From positions 2,046,001-2,110,000 of the forward strand of contig NZ_JAFBCL010000001.1 of the NCBI RefSeq assembly GCF_016907655.1: DNA of 64,000 bases, given 5' to 3'. The notes under the pieces are model-generated. The model did no database searches, was not told the DNA's origin, and worked only from the letters and a program-made list of their open reading frames with translations. Shown here piece by piece: positions 36,185 to 43,964 of the stretch. How positions within the stretch are numbered: the first letter of the stretch is position 1; each line of letters starts with the position of its first letter. The DNA is from Saccharothrix algeriensis (GTDB lineage Bacteria > Actinomycetota > Actinomycetes > Mycobacteriales > Pseudonocardiaceae). Made by a program: the position numbers and the translations under genes.

Positions 36185-36928
36185 ATGGCCAACGAACGCC
36201 TGCGGGAAAGTCTGCTCCGCAACGGCCTGGACCTCGACCACGTAGCCCGAGCCACCGGCGTCGACCCCAAGACCGTCGAACGCTGGATCACCAAGGGCCG
36301 CGTCCCCTACCCCCGCCACCGCCACACCATCGCCTCAATGGTCCGCGAGACCGAGAACTACCTCTGGCCGGACGCCGTAGCCGCGGACCGCAAGGCCGAG
36401 ATCGCCGAGTCCGAGGTGGTCAAGGTCTACCCCCACCGCAACAACATCCCCGCAGACCTCTGGGACCGACTCCTCAACGACGCCACCAAGCACATCGAGG
36501 TCCTGTCCCTGGCCGCCCTCTTTCTGGTCGAACGCCCGACCTTCGCCAAGGAGCTACGCCAGAAGGCCGAGAACGGAACCCGCATTCGCCTGCTGTTCGG
36601 CGACCCCGCCGCCCGCGAAGCAAACCGCCGCAGCGAGGAAGAGCAGCTAGGCAAGGGCACGGTCGCCGCCCGCATCCGCAACGCCCTAGCGTTCGTCCGC
36701 CCACTGGCCGACGTCCCGGGAATCGAGGTCCGCCTCCACAAGACGACCCTCTACAACTCCGTCTTCCGCTTCGACGACGAGATGATCGTCAACACCCACG
36801 TCTACGGCTTCCCCGGCGCCCACGCCCCAGCCCTGCACCTACGCCGACTCTCCGCAGGCGACCTCTTCGAGACCTACTCCGAAAGCCTGGAGACCGTCTG
36901 GACCAGCGCGAAGCGCGCCACCTTCTGA
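36185..36928 (+). CDS. XRE-type HTH regulator with phospholipase D-like domain (247 aa)
   Basis: Residues 1-60 are an XRE-like HTH (LDLDHVARATGVDPKTVERW). Residues of about 75-240 look like one phospholipase D-type half domain (HIEVLSLAALFLVERPTFAK; GTRIRLLFGDPAAREANRR; RLHKTTLYNSVFRFDDEMIV). I see HKT rather than a full HxKxxxxD motif, so catalysis is doubtful and a ligand- or nucleotide-sensing role is possible. Genes of this layout beside a Nudix gene are common in AICEs. It is probably co-transcribed with the Nudix gene 12 bp downstream. Confidence 0.75.
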   Translation: MANERLRESLLRNGLDLDHVARATGVDPKTVERWITKGRVPYPRHRHTIASMVRETENYLWPDAVAADRKAEIAESEVVKVYPHRNNIPADLWDRLLNDATKHIEVLSLAALFLVERPTFAKELRQKAENGTRIRLLFGDPAAREANRRSEEEQLGKGTVAARIRNALAFVRPLADVPGIEVRLHKTTLYNSVFRFDDEMIVNTHVYGFPGAHAPALHLRRLSAGDLFETYSESLETVWTSAKRATF

Positions 36929-36940
36929 CAAGGTCGAACC

Positions 36941-37411
36941 ATGACCCGGACCGACTATCTCAACGACCCCAACGCCCCGAAGCCCAACAGCATCCGGGTA
37001 GCCGTCAGCGCCATCGTCCAGGACGCCACCGGACGCCTGCTGATGATCCGGCGCACCGACAACGACAAGTACGCCATCCCCGGCGGCGGCCAGGACGTCG
37101 GCGAAACGCTCACCCAAGCCGTCGCCCGCGAGGTCGAAGAGGAAACCGGCATCCACGTCGAAGCCACCGGCCTGGTAGGCCTCTATTCCAACCCCAACCA
37201 CGTCATCGCCTACGACAATGGCGAAGTCCGCCAAGAGTTCTCGATCTGCTTCCACGCTCAACCCACCGGAGGTCAGCTGCGCACAAGCAGCGAATCCAAG
37301 GAAGTCCACTGGGTGGAGCCCCGCCGCCTGCCCGACCTCGACATCCACCCGTCGATCCGTCTACGCATCGAGCACGGCCTCAGCAACCGTCCCGAGCCGT
37401 ACTTCACGTGA
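36941..37411 (+). CDS. Nudix hydrolase of the AICE, Pif-like (156 aa)
   Basis: The Nudix box is visible at about residues 47-69 (GGGQDVGETLTQAVAREVEEET with following GI), which binds metal and cleaves a nucleoside diphosphate. In pSAM2 the Nudix protein Pif blocks redundant transfer between element-bearing cells; the gene position here fits that idea but does not prove it. It overlaps the convergent HD gene by eight bases. Confidence 0.88.
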   Translation: MTRTDYLNDPNAPKPNSIRVAVSAIVQDATGRLLMIRRTDNDKYAIPGGGQDVGETLTQAVAREVEEETGIHVEATGLVGLYSNPNHVIAYDNGEVRQEFSICFHAQPTGGQLRTSSESKEVHWVEPRRLPDLDIHPSIRLRIEHGLSNRPEPYFT

Positions 37412-37961
37412 CCTCAACACCAGCAGCCCTCAGCCGCGCCTCCGTACGCTCCACCGCAGCAACTAACTCAGGCTCTGCCTGACGGATGAAGACCGTCACC
37501 AGGTCTTCCGGCCCGTATCGCTCCTGGATCTCCGCAATCCGGTCATGAACGCTGGTGACGTCGCCATCCGGCCCAGTGGTCATGTCTGCCCACCACAGGG
37601 CGTCTCGAAGTGGTGTCTGCTCGTCCACCCACTCTGCAAGTTCTGTGGACAACCCTCGCAACTTCGCTTCACCCACCGCACATGAGTGGTGCGCAATAAG
37701 CGCACAAAGACGACTAGAAAAGCCCATCCTCCGCACAAATCTAGCCCCGTCAAGAGCATGGAGACCGGTGTCAACCAATTGCGGCGCGTAACCTATATCA
37801 TGCAAATACGCAGCCGCAACGAGCAGACGAAAATCTGAGCCCCGAAATATCGCGTCGCACCGCGATACTCTAGCCGCTACAGCGCGCACATGGCGCCACC
37901 TTCGCGGCATAGCCGACAGATGGCGACGAGCCACGTCGTAGGCCAAGGAATCCAGCAGCAT
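37404..37961 (-). CDS. HD-domain phosphohydrolase (185 aa)
   Basis: HD-type metal residues are seen in HVRAV, LHDIGY (about 53-58), ALIAHHSCA and ALWWADMTT. Such proteins hydrolyse nucleotides or phosphate esters. A companion to the Nudix gene in many AICEs. Its 5' part is AT-richer than its 3' part. It lies two bases downstream of the four-TM cargo gene, so it could be co-transcribed with the cargo pair. Confidence 0.85.
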   Translation of the reverse strand: MLLDSLAYDVARRHLSAMPRRWRHVRAVAARVSRCDAIFRGSDFRLLVAAAYLHDIGYAPQLVDTGLHALDGARFVRRMGFSSRLCALIAHHSCAVGEAKLRGLSTELAEWVDEQTPLRDALWWADMTTGPDGDVTSVHDRIAEIQERYGPEDLVTVFIRQAEPELVAAVERTEARLRAAGVEVT

Positions 37962-37963
37962 AG

Positions 37964-38563
37964 CTACGCCTTTGGCGCACTTCTGTATTCATCGCGCGAA
38001 GCACCCGGCCTCCAAGCAGGGTTACTCTTTCGCGTCACGCCACCTCCAACGAGGTCAGCATCAAGTGATTTCAAGATCAAAGAAAAGAGAAATACCAAGC
38101 GAGCAAACTTTACAACAGCGACGCACAGTGCCACTTCAAATACCCACTCAGAAGCACGCGGACCCTCTTTGGAATCGACCGCCATAGCGAAGATACAGAG
38201 AATGGCGCACGTAAGGAGCCACGAGATGATGCTTACCCAATTTTTCCGCAGAGTAGCGCCATAACGTCTGCGAATCTGAGCGATAAGCCGACTGGAAGCG
38301 CCACCATACTGGGTAATTCCATTACCTGCGAATCCCGCGATCAGTGACATGATTCCTGCACCAGCTGCGTATATCGCAAGCCGTTGCTGCTGATCCGCCC
38401 AGGACAAGATATTGCCATGCTTAAAATGGTAGACAAGGAGGACGTGGCCGCCTACCACCATCCCCGCCATAGCAAGATCAGCTGCGGGGTGGTTGGACCA
38501 GAAGTCCAACACGGATGCACGCACTCGCGAAACGAGCCCTCGCTCATTCGACACGTTCGGCAT
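37964..38563 (-). CDS. four-TM membrane protein, AICE cargo (199 aa)
   Basis: ATG 38563 follows AAGGGGTGG. Four hydrophobic spans are visible: ADLAMAGMVVGGHVLLVYHF, RLAIYAAGAGIMSLIAGFAG, WVSIISWLLTCAILCIFAMA, and FEVALCVAVVKFARLVFLFS. A basic cytoplasmic loop (RLIAQIRRRYGATLRKN) sits between spans 2 and 3. No family recognised. Base composition is clearly lower in GC than the backbone, suggesting recent acquisition. It is encoded just downstream of the 298-residue gene on the same strand; a membrane effector role is a guess. Confidence 0.7.
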   Translation of the reverse strand: MPNVSNERGLVSRVRASVLDFWSNHPAADLAMAGMVVGGHVLLVYHFKHGNILSWADQQQRLAIYAAGAGIMSLIAGFAGNGITQYGGASSRLIAQIRRRYGATLRKNWVSIISWLLTCAILCIFAMAVDSKEGPRASEWVFEVALCVAVVKFARLVFLFSLILKSLDADLVGGGVTRKSNPAWRPGASRDEYRSAPKA

Positions 38564-38635
38564 CTCACGCCACCCCTTCAACCACCAACCGGGTTTGCCA
38601 GGTAGACTCTACCGCTCACCACCGACAAGATCATC

Positions 38636-39532
38636 TCAAGAGTCGGCGAGGTCCACCCTGAGCTTCTCCGCCGCCTTGTTTATCGCGCTAATAGCTGAGG
38701 GGATCCGAACCGGATTTCCCTCTTTGTCAGTAACACTGACGTTCATCTTGATGGCGAGGAGGTGATTCATAAAGTCAACCTTTTCAGTATGCGGCTTCCC
38801 CTTGCTGTCATAGTTTACAAGTTCCACCACAGCGCGCGAGAAAGGCGCACGGATCATAGATTTCGCTGTCCGCACGATACCCTTTCGCTCTTCTTTACGC
38901 TCCTCGTCAACCCGCCCCTTCGCTCGTATAGTCAACTCGATATCGACACTGCCATGAGACTCTTCGATATCTTTTAGAACGCTATACAGACCACTCTGGG
39001 TTCCAATCGAACTGACATGATCTTGGTCAAGGCGAACCGTCAAAAGCTTCGCCTCCTCAGCCGCCCGGATTTTGTCCAAGGCGCGCTTGCTGACGAGCGG
39101 CGCGATCGCGACTTCGCCATCAAACATTTTATGGGCGTTGATCCACCGCTCCATTGAACCAACCCGTGAAGATCCGTTCGAGCCTAGAACGAAGCCAAAA
39201 ATGTTGGAATTCGGCAAGAACTTAGCAATCGACAACTCGACGTAAGGACTAGCGGCACTTGATTCAATATCAATGAACGATTCGGTCGAAATGTCGAATG
39301 AAGATACACCTTCTTCGACGAGACGGACCAAGATAAAATGATCCTCCTCCTCGTAGGTGTAAACGCGCCCCCAATGATCCACTCCAGCAACAACATGCTT
39401 GCAATCAGCCGCTGACTGCTTAGCCAAGTCGGCAAGGATCTCCGGCCATGGGTACGGTTGCGCTAGACGTGTACCGTCCTGCGCCACCACCTCAAAGAAC
39501 TGAACCGTCTTCTTCTTTGTCCTTGTGATCAC
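38636..39532 (-). CDS. cytosolic protein of unknown function, AICE cargo (298 aa)
   Basis: GTG 39532 follows GGAGGC and gives MITRTKKKTVQFFEVVAQDG. The protein is soluble, mixed alpha/beta, with a lysine-rich segment in the second half (KGRVDEERKEERKGIV) and no catalytic motif that I can name. It somewhat recalls DUF6731-type proteins, but I am not sure. Lysine, isoleucine and AT-ending codons are frequent, unlike its neighbours, marking horizontal acquisition. It precedes the four-TM gene by 72 bp. Confidence 0.7.
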   Translation of the reverse strand: MITRTKKKTVQFFEVVAQDGTRLAQPYPWPEILADLAKQSAADCKHVVAGVDHWGRVYTYEEEDHFILVRLVEEGVSSFDISTESFIDIESSAASPYVELSIAKFLPNSNIFGFVLGSNGSSRVGSMERWINAHKMFDGEVAIAPLVSKRALDKIRAAEEAKLLTVRLDQDHVSSIGTQSGLYSVLKDIEESHGSVDIELTIRAKGRVDEERKEERKGIVRTAKSMIRAPFSRAVVELVNYDSKGKPHTEKVDFMNHLLAIKMNVSVTDKEGNPVRIPSAISAINKAAEKLRVDLADS

Positions 39533-39868
39533 AGCGCCTCCGAAGATCTGTTGGACACCAAGACCTACTGCCGAATTCTCCTCTACAGGATCAAGGCACG
39601 CCGCCTGCGGCAGCGCGCGACACGGCCTGGCGCACGTTGGCACCGACTCCCCGCATCACGGCACGCCGGGCTCCCGCTCCGCTCCGCCCGTCGGCCGGGC
39701 GCGGAGTCCGTGCACGTGGCTGGGATGGCGGCGCACTGCACTGACGGGCGCAGCTCGTCGCGGCTTTGGCAGTTCGCCAGTCGGGACGATCGCGCGGTTA
39801 CCCGGCCTGGTCGGGCTGGGCACGGCGATCGGCTGCCGCGACGGCTTCGCCGCCTTGCCATCGCTCCG
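39533..39868. other. non-coding stretch in the right arm of the AICE
   Basis: No frame is convincing. The GC content rises sharply compared with the cargo genes, marking a composition boundary near 39540. It probably contains the promoter of the cargo operon. Confidence 0.4.
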
Positions 39869-40108
39869 TCAGCGCTTGTCGCGAGGCGGGTTCGGGTCGT
39901 TCCCCTTCGGCGAGGTGTCCCGGGAACGAATCCGTCCATCACGGCCGTGGGTGATCGCGTCCCCGCCGGTGTTGGCGACGATCTCTCGCGCACGCGCTGT
40001 GGCTTCTGCCTGCGTGTCGAAGTGAGCGCTCGCCCGCGCGGCATCCGGCTTGCGGACGTCCCAACCACCCTCGGGGTTGGGAACCACGTGCCGGTCGTTG
40101 TCACCCAT
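39869..40108 (-). CDS. DUF2188 domain protein (79 aa)
   Basis: ATG 40108 follows GAGGAGGCG. The protein reads DRHVVPNPEGGWDVRKPDA, then a helix, FDTQAEATARAREIVANTGG, then HGRDGRIRSRDT. This is the DUF2188 pattern (small strand-helix-strand domain with a HVVP..GGW start). Function unknown; common on mobile elements and as stress-related small proteins. Confidence 0.85.
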   Translation of the reverse strand: MGDNDRHVVPNPEGGWDVRKPDAARASAHFDTQAEATARAREIVANTGGDAITHGRDGRIRSRDTSPKGNDPNPPRDKR

Positions 40109-40319
40109 GACGCCTCCTCGGAGCATGGACCAAGCGTTGGTAGTCCAATCGACGCCGGAGGCGCGTGCGCTACTCGAACGGGATGCTCTTCACCCAAACG
40201 GCCGTACCGACTGACGCCATTCTGTACATGGCAAGGGGCCGTCCGGCAGGTCCGGACGGGCTGCGCAGTTGCTCGATGGAGCACAACCAGACCCGCGTCC
40301 GCTCGCCACGTCACGTCAC

Positions 40320-40340
40320 GTGCGATTAGCGTGCTATTAG
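40320..40340. repeat. tandem 10-bp repeats near attR, candidate integrase arm sites
   Basis: GTGCGATTAG at 40320-40329 and GTGCTATTAG at 40331-40340 repeat the pair seen near attL (29345-29365) in the same orientation and spacing with one mismatch. Confidence 0.6.
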
Positions 40341-40413
40341 CCCAGGTCAATGAGGGTCAACAGCGGTTGAGGCGAGAGCTGGTCAGGCGCAGTAGGCTGG
40401 GACTGACGCCGCA

Positions 40414-40462
40414 CTTCCAAGCTGGTCATGCGGGTTCGATTCCCGTCACCCGCTCTCTCCTC
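40414..40462 (+). repeat. attR: second copy of the 49-bp tRNA-Gly core
   Basis: Identical to 29229-29277. It is only the 3' part of the tRNA gene, so it is not a functional tRNA. It also overlaps the end of a decayed integrase frame to its right, so it may once have been the attL of a neighbouring element. Confidence 0.9.
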
Positions 40463-40829
40463 TTTCCGCAGGTAGACGCCTCGTCGTCCGTCCCAAGTGG
40501 ACGATCTTCCCGCCCTTCTTGATCTTCCGTGCCCCCCACGTGCCCCTAATGGCTCCCGCCGTGCCCTTCGCGAGGGTTCCGGCCATGGCCATCGCCCCGA
40601 TCCCGACCGCGATCTTCCGACCGCCCTCCTCCCTGGCGTGGAGGAGGATCATCGCTACGCGGGTGGAGCTGTGGCCCATCCGATCCGTGAGTTCGCGGAG
40701 CGTCACCCCGGTTTCCGCCGCCGACATGTTGCCCGTGTGCCGGAGGTCGTACAGGTGCACGTCCCGGATGCCGGCAGTGATCCGATGCATTCCAGATCCC
40801 CAGAAGTTGCTGCGCTTCGGCCCGACGAA
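40446..40829 (-). pseudogene. C-terminal relic of a second tyrosine integrase
   Basis: The frame matches the C-terminal part of the AICE integrase: YDLRHTGNMSAAETGVTLRE, then DRMGHSSTRVAMILLHA. The catalytic Tyr of LIYQHA is replaced (MILLHA), so it is inactive. The N-terminal 250 or so residues are missing. At 40829 it is fused in frame to an FtsK Walker A relic. It ends in TGA 40446-40448, inside attR, with tail GGKIVHLGRTTRRLP. It is the residue of an older insertion at the same tRNA. Confidence 0.75.
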
Positions 40830-41185
40830 CACCACCGACCACAGCAACGAGCCCTTGCCCACACCCCAAGCACCTGGTTGACCAGCACCCGCCACGGCCT
40901 ACCGCTCTCGGTGCGACCGACCACCACCCGCCATAGACCCGGCCGGTACTCACACCCACGATGATCCTTCGCCGGCTCGGCCAAACGCATCATGGTCCAC
41001 CAACGCGGGACATACTCCGTCGCCCGCCGCCACTCGGTGACCAGCCGCAACTGGGTGGACCGCAGGAACGAGCCCCGGTCCAGACCCACCAGATCAGCAG
41101 TCCCTCCACCACGGCCGGCAGCACCAGAACCAGCGGCCACGGGCCGAACCGCAACCAGCGCCAGGTTTACGAAGCCGACCGACAC
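40830..41185 (-). pseudogene. FtsK-like translocase relic
   Basis: Fragments match the AICE translocase: FLRSTQLRLVTEWRRATEYV and PRWWTMMRLAEPAKD, then a deletion, then VVVGRTESGRPWRVLVNQVL and, after a frameshift, GKGSLLWSVV. Most of the motor domain is gone. The order (translocase pieces then int C-terminus) shows a large internal deletion that removed rep and xis. Confidence 0.7.
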
Positions 41186-41199
41186 CAGCCACAGCGCTC

Positions 41200-41273
41200 T
41201 TCACAGGTAGCCGCTTCGCAGTGCGTCCCAAGTGGACGGCCCTGCCGCCCTTCTCGGTCTTCCGGCCGGAGCC
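41200..41273 (-). pseudogene. second integrase C-terminal relic
   Basis: Minus strand from 41273 reads GSGRKTEKGGRAVHLGRTAK and on to RLPVK. This aligns with the tail of the relic at 40446 (ARKIKKGGKIVHLGRTTRRLP). Two copies of the same integrase tail about 0.75 kb apart suggest two successive insertions, or a duplication, before decay. Confidence 0.55.
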
Positions 41274-41369
41274 CTTTGCCGGCCGGGGTTTCCCACGGGG
41301 CCGGGGCCCTTCTCGATCGGCTCCCCGCGTCGGGTTGTCCCCGGGTCCGACCGGGCCGCTGGACGCGGA

Positions 41370-41492
41370 TCACCGCGGGTACAAGGCCCGCCACAGCGCT
41401 TCGCCGAACCGAACCGCGAGCACCACCACGAGGAACCCGAAGGCGAAGGTCGCCAGGCACCTCAGGACCACCCGGATCTTCGAGCGCGTCAT
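41370..41492 (-). CDS. small single-pass membrane protein (40 aa)
   Basis: ATG 41492 to TGA 41370 encodes a 40-residue peptide with a basic N-terminus (MTRSKIRVVLR), one hydrophobic span (CLATFAFGFLVVVLAVRFG) and a short tail EALWRALYPR. The start lies 29 bases from the divergent HIT gene start. The clean membrane pattern supports a real gene, but its size leaves doubt. Confidence 0.45.
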   Translation of the reverse strand: MTRSKIRVVLRCLATFAFGFLVVVLAVRFGEALWRALYPR

Positions 41493-41521
41493 CGGCCCAG
41501 TCTGCGCCCTACGATGGCGGC

Positions 41522-41860
41522 GTGACCGAAGATTGCCTCTTCTGCCGCATCGTCGCGGGCGGTGTGCCGGCGCGGGTCGTCCACGAGACCGACACCGTAC
41601 TCGCGTTCCACGACATCAACCCGCAGGCGCCCACCCACGTCCTGGTCATCCCCAAGGCCCACCACCGCGCCGTCGGCGACCTCGACCCGGTGACGGCGGG
41701 CGAGGTGCTGCGGGCCGCGCACGAGGTCGCGAAGCTCTCCGGCATCGCGGACGACGGCTACCGCCTGGTGTTCAACACCGGGCGCGACGGCGGGCAGACC
41801 GTGTTCCACGTGCACTGCCACGTCCTGGGCGGCCGACGGCTGACCTGGCCGCCCGGCTAG
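41522..41860 (+). CDS. HIT-family nucleotide-binding protein (112 aa)
   Basis: A histidine-triad hydrolase of the HINT type, splitting AMP-amidates or dinucleotides. It begins EDCLFCRIVAGGVPARVV and has HDINPQAPTHVLVIPK and the triad VFHVHCHVLGG near the C-terminus (residues 95-105). GTG 41522 is the start. It marks the return to backbone genes after the mobile DNA and overlaps the convergent gene by four bases. Confidence 0.93.
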   Translation: MTEDCLFCRIVAGGVPARVVHETDTVLAFHDINPQAPTHVLVIPKAHHRAVGDLDPVTAGEVLRAAHEVAKLSGIADDGYRLVFNTGRDGGQTVFHVHCHVLGGRRLTWPPG

Positions 41861-42576
41861 CCCGTCGCCGCGGCGACGGCGGCCCGCAGAGCGCGCGCCA
41901 CCGCCACGTCGCCCTCGATGGTCAGCCGCGACGCGGGCACCCGGCCCCACAGCCACAGGTCCACCTCCGACGCCGAGCCGGTGACCACCGCGGCCGGTTC
42001 GGCGTCGGGGCAGAAGTCGACCACCTCCCGGTGCAGCGCGACGGTCCACTCGCGCCCCGGCACGCGCAGCGCGATCGCGCGGCCGTCGGCGTGCGCGCCG
42101 GGCGGCTGGTGGCAGCCCAGCCACAGCCGCAGCACCTCGTCGATGCCGTCGGCGGCCAGCGCGGGCTCCAGCGGGACCGCCAGGCCGGCCGCCGCCTGCG
42201 CGTCGACCCGGTGCACGGCCGTCTCGTGCGCCATCCGCCGCAGCCAGAACCCGAGCGTGCGGTCCCACGGGCACCAGGTCGCGGCCGGTTCGGCGGCGCG
42301 CGCCGGGTTCAGCACCGCGATCAGCGACGCCGCGCCGACCCGGTACCAGTCGACGGGGTCGGCGCCGTTCGGCTCGCGCGGCCACCGCGTCGGCCGGCTG
42401 CCGCGCGTGATCCACCGCGTCACCAGCCGGTGCACCGAGCCGACGTGCCGCACCAGGCCGGCCACCGTCAGGCCGGGGCAGCCCGGCACCGGTCGGTCCC
42501 CCGGCACGAGGTCGGCCGCCGCGGCGAGCGCCGCCGCGTCGGCCCGGAGCGCTTGGCCCAGCGCGTGTGCGTGCAT
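41857..42576 (-). CDS. maleylpyruvate isomerase/TIGR03083-family protein (239 aa)
   Basis: The N-terminal MDMPI/DinB-like four-helix domain shows GLTVAGLVRHVGSVHRLV and, about 90 residues on, FWLRRMAHETAVHRVDAQ. The three histidines in this layout usually bind a metal and use mycothiol. The C-terminal domain (about 150-239) is the MDMPI_C or SCP2-like part, ending in GDVAVARALRAAV. ATG 42576 is the start. Substrate unknown. Confidence 0.85.
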   Translation of the reverse strand: MHAHALGQALRADAAALAAAADLVPGDRPVPGCPGLTVAGLVRHVGSVHRLVTRWITRGSRPTRWPREPNGADPVDWYRVGAASLIAVLNPARAAEPAATWCPWDRTLGFWLRRMAHETAVHRVDAQAAAGLAVPLEPALAADGIDEVLRLWLGCHQPPGAHADGRAIALRVPGREWTVALHREVVDFCPDAEPAAVVTGSASEVDLWLWGRVPASRLTIEGDVAVARALRAAVAAATG

Positions 42577-43087
42577 CGGCGAAGCATGTCCGAGCCGGCC
42601 CACCGGGCGCGACCCCTGAAGTCGGATCACCGCAGTGGCGCCTGGGCGCGGCGGATCACGCTGCCGGGCAGTGGTCCGCGGCCGTTCGCGGCGGCCACCT
42701 CGGTCGGACTGGAACCCGGCCACCGCGGGCGCGGCGTGCTCACCAGGCGATGACCGCCCAGTCGCACGAGACGCGCCGTGGCATCTGCGGCCGGTGCGGC
42801 TGCGGCACGGCCGCCCAGCTCACCTGGGCGCAGCGCGAAGCGCCGGCCGGCTCCAGGGTGCCGCTGCGGTGCTGGAAGTCCGCGACGAGTTCTGCCCACA
42901 GAACGCGGGCCCTGGGCGGGCAGCAGGTGCGTGAATTCACACCGGGCCCCCTGAACGGCCTCTCACGTGCGCTTTCGGCAGATCACGAGCCGCACCGCCC
43001 GGGGTTGTCCCGACCGCCACGGGAACCACGCGCCCGGCCTGGTCCGTTGACCGGGCAAGCAGGCCGTCACGACACGAGGAGGACCCA
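42577..43087. other. 511-bp stretch without a supported gene
   Basis: A Cys-containing frame starting at ATG 42750 (GICGRCGCGTAAQLTWAQRE) drifts into low complexity. No frame shows steady GC3 bias. It contains the promoter for the DUF1542-like gene, with CGAGGAGGACC as its ribosome site just before 43088. Confidence 0.4.
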
Positions 43088-43864
43088 GTGACCGCCACCA
43101 TCGTGGTGCTCGTGCTGCTCGTCGTGGTGATCGGCGGCGGCTGGTACGCGGCGAAGAGCCGGGCCGACGCGCGGCAGCGCGCGCTGGAGGACGCCCAGGC
43201 CGACGCCCGGCGCTGGGTCGAGCGGCTGGGCGGGCAGGTGATGAGCCTGACCGGCACGGACGTGGCGTCCAGCCAGGCGCTGGCCGACGCGGCGGAGCGG
43301 TTCACCGCGGCCGGGTCGCAGATGGAGCAGGCGCGGACCGCCGAGCAGTGCCGCCTGGTCGTCCAGACCGCGATGGAGGGCCTGTACTACGTGCGCGCGG
43401 CTCGCACCGCGATGGGCATGGACCCGGGGCCGGAGCTGCCGGACCTCACCGGGCAGGGCCGCGCGGGGCAGGTCAGCGAGGACCGCAGGGTCACCGTCGA
43501 GGGCCACGACTACGCGGCCTCGCCCCGGCCCGGCGCGGGCACGCCGCACTACTACCCCGGTGGCGTGGTGGCGGGCCGCCCGGTGCCGCAGGGCTGGTAC
43601 AGCGAGCCGTGGTGGAAGCCCGCGCTGGTGGCCGGCGCGTGGGGCGTGGGCACGTTCCTGCTGTTCGACGCGATGTTCTCGGGCATGGCGGGCGTGTCGC
43701 CGGACGCGTTGAACGCCGCCTACGCGGACGGGTACGCCGACGGCGCGGGCGCCGAGGACGCCGGTGGGGACGCCGGCGGCGACGCGGGTGGCGACTTCGG
43801 CGGCGGTGACTTCGGCGGCGGCGACTGGGGTGGCGGCGGGGACTTCGGGGGCTTCGACTTCTGA
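43088..43864 (+). CDS. membrane-anchored DUF1542-like protein with Gly/Asp-rich tail (258 aa)
   Basis: Residues 2-20 are a membrane anchor (TATIVVLVLLVVVIGGGWYA). Residues of about 25-130 are helical and charged, with ADARRWVERLGGQVMSLTGT. A second hydrophobic stretch, WKPALVAGAWGVGTFLLFDA, is near residues 178-197. The last 40 residues are almost only Gly, Asp and Phe (GGDFGGGDFGGGDWGGGGDF). The tail is like those that keep proteins disordered or cluster them at membranes. Actinomycete homologues are called DUF1542 proteins; role unknown. Confidence 0.8.
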   Translation: MTATIVVLVLLVVVIGGGWYAAKSRADARQRALEDAQADARRWVERLGGQVMSLTGTDVASSQALADAAERFTAAGSQMEQARTAEQCRLVVQTAMEGLYYVRAARTAMGMDPGPELPDLTGQGRAGQVSEDRRVTVEGHDYAASPRPGAGTPHYYPGGVVAGRPVPQGWYSEPWWKPALVAGAWGVGTFLLFDAMFSGMAGVSPDALNAAYADGYADGAGAEDAGGDAGGDAGGDFGGGDFGGGDWGGGGDFGGFDF

Positions 43865-43917
43865 TCGGCCGGGAGCCGGCGGGGCGGGTGCGGCCCGCCG
43901 TGCGCCCGGTCCCGACC

Positions 43918-43954
43918 GACCCGGTGGTGCGGGCCGCCCCCGCACCACCGGGTC
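43918..43954. terminator. strong hairpin between convergent genes
   Basis: GACCCGGTGGTGCGGG (43918-43933) and CCCGCACCACCGGGTC (43939-43954) form a perfect 16-bp stem with a 5-nt loop, ten bases before the minus-strand stop. A bidirectional terminator. Confidence 0.75.
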
Positions 43955-43964
43955 CGGTGGGGTC

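Larger units (their letters stand above)
29229..40462. mobile_element. actinomycete integrative and conjugative element (AICE) in tRNA-Gly
   Basis: The 11.2-kb element is bounded by 49-bp direct repeats and carries the standard AICE modules. Integration: int, xis. Replication: HUH Rep of RepSA type. Single-protein conjugation: FtsK-like translocase. Regulation: Pra-like activator, with a divergent HTH/PLD-like gene and Nudix gene comparable to Pif of pSAM2. An HD-domain gene and an AT-richer cargo pair lie near the right end. No obvious frameshifts are seen in the core genes, so it may still be functional. Confidence 0.9.

Noticed and set aside
40414..40484. Second tRNA-Gly gene
   Set aside because: Only the 3' half is present; no acceptor 5' strand or D-arm. 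It is the attR core.
42750..42940. Small Cys-containing gene (GICGRCGCG)
   Set aside because: The frame loses coding character after about 40 codons, has no ribosome site, and an equally open frame exists on the other strand.
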